DNA from: Chelonoidis abingdonii
Taxonomy: Eukaryota > Chordata > Testudines > Testudinidae
Direction of reading: 5' to 3'
DNA length: 64,000 nucleotides
Assembly (NCBI RefSeq): GCF_003597395.2
Contig: NC_133770.1
Location: forward strand, 204,194,342-204,258,341
Shown piece after piece: positions 60,004-64,000 of the stretch (position 1 is the first letter of the stretch; each line of letters opens with the position of its first letter). Below the pieces are notes generated by a model. The model made no database searches, was not told the origin of the DNA, and saw only the letters and a program-made list of their open reading frames with translations. A program made the translations under genes and the position numbers.

Positions 60004-60224
60004 CTTGTTTTATTCTTTAACCAAAACTAATCCAGTGTTGTTTAAACTGAATTGTATGGCTAACTCCATTTAAAGTTGCAAACTGTAGGATATTCATATA
60101 TTTAGAGTGGGAACTGACCAAAACTATCTGAACTGTCCAGGAGAGGGCTGGACAGTGCAGAAGAAAAACACATTTTTGAGAGGAAATTCAGGACTAAGAG
60201 TGTGTTGGGGTCACCCTGAAAATA

Positions 60225-60894
60225 CAGTAAAAGCTGTCTTATCTGGCACTTTATCAACTGGAAAGCTCTATTAACCAGCATTTCTGATATCTCCCAATAC
60301 AAACCTTCAATCTAGTAACCGGGACTAGTATATGCCCAGGAGGTTATGCAGTTGCATATTCTGCACTCTACTTTTATGCAAAAGACAAGTAAGCAAACTG
60401 ATATCAGGGATTTATTCAAAAAAGCAGCTTCCAGGGTGTGTCATAGGGTCATTACAGATTCAACCCAATCTCCTACACCTTCTGCATCTACAATGTTAAC
60501 TGATGTTGCTAATGATGATCCTGAGGCACTGCAAAATCCAGAAGTGTCCTATGAATCATCAAAGAGAGATTAAACTATGTTCAGTATAGTTTTAGTGCTA
60601 AGTGTAGTTTTAGTGATCTGGGTGTACGACATGCGCTGCCCATAGTGATATGTAGTGTCATAAGATAACCTACTGTATAGAAAACTTTACCTGTATACAC
60701 CTAAGCGCTTCAAAAAACCAACCACTCTGCAGTACAGTACTACTGTACTGGTGAATACTTATATACTGTACTACTGTATTTTACTCTTTATTCATTTTAT
60801 TGTATTCTAATTTTTATAACTCTCAGTTAACCAGAATATTTGAGTAACCACACCTCCGATTCCTCCAGCACGCTGGCTAACCAAGCTCTTACTG
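60225..60894 (+). mobile_element. pogo/Tigger-like element, internally deleted
   Basis: A 670-bp insertion with inverted ends CAGTAAAAGCT and, on the minus strand, CAGTAAGAGCT, flanked by TA on both sides (60223-60224, 60895-60896). It lies inside an LTR whose sequence resumes immediately afterwards. It keeps a piece of coding sequence (60346-60573) but is too short for a whole transposase, so it is non-autonomous. Confidence 0.75.
60346..60573 (+). pseudogene. transposase C-terminal tail, pogo/Tigger-like
   Basis: A 75-codon open frame. A Lys/Gln-rich block with [11 protein letters not shown] (about residues 16-26) is followed by a Ser/Thr/Pro-rich and then acidic segment ([10 protein letters not shown]). 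A basic '..DFFKK' motif followed by a disordered acidic tail is how many Tigger-type DDE transposases end. The catalytic DDE core and the helix-turn-helix region are absent. The assignment rests on this motif plus the TA-flanked inverted ends. Confidence 0.55.
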
Positions 60895-61133
60895 TAGTAA
60901 CCAAGACTGCTGGAAGCAAAAGTGTGCTTGTTGTGTTGCTGACAGGTGGCTGGGGTCATAGTAGTTGGACCAGGGTTGTGGCTATACACAGACACTCAGG
61001 GTGTGACCTGCATGCTGATTGTGAGTCATCCAAGTTGGAAGATAGAACAGCAAAGCATTGTGAGGCATCCCAGGTTGCAGGGCCTGGGTGACACAGCCCC
61101 TCACTTGTCTGGATTGCACCCCAGAATGTCACA
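60895..61133 (+). mobile_element. endogenous retroviral LTR, 3' piece
   Basis: Continuation of the LTR at 59300-60224 ('gtaaccaagactgctggaag ... gctggggtcatagtagttggaccagg ... gtgacctgcatgctgattgtgag'), ending near TGTCACA at 61133. No internal retroviral genes follow, so it is probably a solo LTR. Confidence 0.6.
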
Positions 61134-62030
61134 ATTCTATATTATGTGGGACCTAATCCTACAATGTGAGCCACTGCAATGGACCCCTGCACCTAAGCCC
61201 AATAGAATTCAATGGGATGTCACACAAGGGCATGAGTCCTTGACAGAAGCTCATGCTTCGGGGGTAGTGCCAGGAACACTATTTATATATGACATATAAC
61301 ATCAAGCTATCTGTCTCTTTTATGTGGTAATGCTATTTTGGTTTTGTAATATTTAGGTTACCTAAGACTAACCCATTTTATAAAGTTTGGGAAATTGTCA
61401 GTCATTCTTTATTTAAAAGTGTAACTTAGAAAATGTAATTATTGATTTTTGTCAACATACCACTCTAGGAAAGCCTTGTAGTAATTAGTAAATTTACATA
61501 ACAGTCTGTTTTCATTCTGTAATCCCATTACAGAAAACATTCCCTCTTTATATTTTCTTATCTTTCATACTCCTTCATGCAGAGCATAGTGGCATACTGT
61601 GCATTGAAAGATTATTGGTAAAATTATAATTACTTTTCAGAATTTAATTTTTGCCAACAAATGCTTCTTAGAGCTACATTTTGTCATACTGTTTAAATAT
61701 ATCTGAATACAATCTCTGGACAACATTCATTATGAAACAAGCTCGTTAAGAACTTAACTTTCCAGTAATTGGAATTAAAACTAAAAAGTGGTAGAAGGTG
61801 CCTTGCTTTTTAAGTGGTATTAATAAGTATAAAGCTAGCATGTCACATGCTGTCATGCTCTCACCAGATTTCTGAACAGGATATACTGTAAACACCAACC
61901 ATTAAAGATAGACAGTGTTAGCATCAGCATCTGAATTGTACAGAACAGTATGCATATACAATCTAAGATGCTGCACGACTACATAACTGATACTTTTTGT
62001 TTCTGTCTATTTGTGACTCAGGGACCTCTT
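61134..62030. other. AT-rich, no gene seen
   Basis: 61140-61270 is a diverged trace of a 'caatggga'-type sauropsid repeat; the rest is unique. Confidence 0.5.
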
Positions 62031-62039
62031 GGTGCCACC

Positions 62040-63085
62040 TGGTGGTGGGGCACAGAGGGTACATAGTGTTTTACAGGGATTCTCGAGTCAGATATATGCA
62101 TAATAATGGACTCGTGACATGTGAGGTCTCTACTGAGGCCAGTAACCCACTGGACATCATAATCACTGTGAAATGTATGTATATATACTATTTATGGAGT
62201 TATGTATCTCTATTGAAAATTATGTTCTTAAGGCAGGTAAGCAGGAGGTGACATGTCTTGGACAGGTTCCTTTCTGCCAGGGGTAACATATGCTTATTTC
62301 TTGTCAGGTCAGTGTGTATTCTGCAGAATATATGCCTATTTGCACAATAAACCAGATGCTGCCTAAGGGATTACAAAATACACAAGAAAGGTTTATACAG
62401 GAAAAAACAACCAGCAGGAAGGTGTCCTGTTTATGAATAAGGGCAATAGATTGTTATGATATAGGTCAATATAAAAAACAGACACCAAGGTTGTTTCATC
62501 GAGGAGTCAAGCTGGTAGAGTGACTTGTCTCATGACTGGAAGACCACAGCCAAGACTGACTGCAAAATGTTGGAAGGACTTTGGGTGAGCATTGATCTGT
62601 GGGACATGAAAGTATCTACTTAAATAAGTCTAGGTTCTAGAATGTGAATTATTATTTTATTTTATATGTTACCTTTTGTTTCTAATACAGCTACTTGCTA
62701 CCACTTGAATCTCTATACGTGTTAAATAAACTTCTACTTGTTTTCACTCTAAACCTTCCTTAGTGTTATGTGTCAAGTGGAGCAGTGATCTGAAGTGAAA
62801 CTGGTAAGGTGCATGTATAGAGCAGTGATCTAAACACTGTCAGTGTCCAGTGGAACAGAGGCTGGATACTCCAGGGAGATAATCACAGGGCTGGGGGGTC
62901 GGAGTATGCCTATAACTCAACTGGAGAGAGAGAGCACCTAGAAGACAGTGCTTGTGTTGCCCGGGGCTAGTGAAGTTGGGGAACTGATCCACAATAGGTA
63001 CAGACAAAACTTCCTCACGCTAAAGGCTGGTGATAGAGAGAAGCCTCCCAATGCTACGTACCCCAAGGAAACGTCACACTATTAC
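62040..63085 (+). mobile_element. endogenous retroviral LTR (second family member)
   Basis: Matches from memory another turtle ERV LTR: 'agttatgtatctctattgaaaattatgttcttaaggcagg', then 'agaccacagccaagactgact', AATAAA at 62725-62730 in 'gttaaataaacttctacttgttttcactc', and a G-rich U5-like part ending near 'acgtcacactatta'. The polyadenylation context closely resembles that at 59998, so the two LTRs are probably related. Left border uncertain. Confidence 0.6.
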
Positions 63086-63815
63086 ATTAAAGTAAAGTAA
63101 TCTGATAATTTAAAAAAAAACAGCTACTGAATTTTCTCCCTTTACTTAAGCTAAGAAACAGCTGTGGTAACTATGAAAATTGCATGGCATTTGTTAGCAA
63201 ATGTTGACTTATTAATGATTACTGTTTAATGTATGCATAATCATTTACACCACTGCTAAGTGAATCCAAAGTAGGTGTGAAAAGCTACTAAAACAGAATG
63301 TTTTACACTTATTTACTATTAATTGGCAATGGAGAATCAGGCCCACATTAATTATATTTTAAAAATCTGATTCTTATTTACACTAACGTCTCCCTCTTTA
63401 CATCATTCTGGCAATGTAATGAGGCCAAATTATATTTACACCACTTTACATAGCCTGAATGTAGCCTTAGTATAAAGGAGAACCAGGCTCTAAATTGCTT
63501 GTGTCTGTGAAGTATCTTTTATTGCCCTATGGCACTAATTTGGGGACTCATTTGCTCTCAATGTACATGTCAGTGATTTTAGTGGCTATTACTTGGCATA
63601 TCAAGAAGAGAATGAAGTGCTCAGATCTCAGACTGATGTGCATAGCAATGGTTTCAAACCTGAAGCTTAGACACATAACTCCCCCTACCACAGTACGGTA
63701 CAAAATACAATACAAACTTCTTTAAACAAGAATAAACTGGCATTGTGAGGAGACTGAAAATAAAAGATGTACAACATGCCTGAATGGAACAATTTGTGTA
63801 TTTAATTAAATGCAC
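63086..63815. other. AT-rich, no gene seen
   Basis: Unique sequence. Confidence 0.6.
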
Positions 63816-63817
63816 TG

Positions 63818-64000
63818 TGACGGGGTATACCAGCCCCACATTGGGCCACCAGTGGCAGACCAATCATTGTGGGCCCAAGAGGCCACCCCTCTCTTCCCTG
63901 CTGTACATGCTCCAAGTGGAGAACTCAGATAAAAGGAGGCAGCCCAGACCAGTCTGTAGGGTGGGAGCGGGGGTGGGGAAGGGGAAGGGGAAGGAAGGAA
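63818..64000 (+). mobile_element. LTR-like sequence cut by the window edge
   Basis: Starts TGACGGGGTATACCAGCC, abruptly more GC-rich than its left flank, with a TATA-like GATAAAAGG at 63928-63936. It ends at the window edge in a purine-only G-rich tract (63958-64000) with runs of G that could fold as a quadruplex on the plus strand. Identity from memory, low certainty. Confidence 0.4.

Larger units (their letters stand above)
59300..60224 (+). mobile_element. endogenous retroviral LTR, 5' piece
   Basis: U3-like sequence is followed by a TATA box (TATAAAAG, 59707-59714), a (CT)n tract (59754-59777), and the R region with AATAAA at 59998-60003 and a T-rich stretch after it. From memory the order matches a turtle ERV LTR. 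It is cut at TA (60223-60224) by a pogo-like element, and the U5-like remainder resumes at 60895. The left border is approximate. Confidence 0.65.

Noticed and set aside
1..64000. CRISPR arrays, operons or bacterial-type genes
   Set aside because: No regularly spaced direct repeats with unique spacers and no long codon-biased frames; the repeat content is vertebrate.

Overview
The window looks like non-coding nuclear DNA from a vertebrate, most probably a turtle (Testudines). That assignment is an inference from the repeat families: chicken-repeat-1 (CR1) LINEs with 3' ends made of a repeated TCTATGA-type octamer, Penelope-like fragments, PIF/Harbinger-type MITEs whose ends read GGGC/TATGTCTACACT, palindromic hAT MITEs, MIR-like SINEs, and several LTR families I recognise from turtle assemblies. 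I found no convincing protein-coding exon of a host gene, no rRNA or tRNA gene and no CRISPR array. Open frames of 60-150 codons occur throughout, but they are either pieces of transposon genes or chance frames. Short exons in the unique stretches cannot be excluded by eye. All family names come from memory; no database was searched.

Layout. 1-7.5 kb: AT-rich sequence with SINE and MITE remnants and one Penelope-like insertion (1908-3105) with a 13-bp target duplication, inverted 79-bp arms and a 901-base assembly gap. 7.56-14.3 kb: a near full-length CR1 LINE sitting inside a Harbinger-type MITE; most of the CR1 carries scattered small indels, part of its endonuclease region is present twice, and a 25-N gap lies between the two copies. 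14.6-15.9 kb: a TA-flanked DNA element with a cytosine-rich interior. 15.9-34.7 kb: mostly unique AT-rich sequence with one MITE (20.3 kb), one 5'-truncated CR1 (21.5-22.8 kb) and a short Penelope-like copy (27.5 kb). 34.7-43.1 kb: LTRs, a 2.4-kb Harbinger-type element, two solo LTRs of one family and a 290-bp tandem repeat. 44.0-45.4 kb: a dead non-LTR reverse transcriptase on the minus strand, split by a MITE. 47.6-53.5 kb: an LTR, three hAT elements each with an exact 8-bp target duplication, another Harbinger MITE and an inverted pair of SINE-like heads. 57.6-64 kb: an AT-rich repeat, an LTR split by a pogo/Tigger-like element, a second LTR, and the start of another LTR-like sequence at the window edge.

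Nothing here works together as a pathway. The content is a record of insertions into insertions, and the relative order of several can be read directly: CR1 after MITE, MITE after LINE, pogo element after LTR. The most unusual signal is a hammerhead-ribozyme-like core (CTGAYGA, stem II, GAAA, a tiny stem III, TC) shared by all four Penelope-like arms. Three stretches (about 7.85-13.8, 21.7-22.4 and 37.7-39.8 kb) look like lower-accuracy sequence and should be treated with care.
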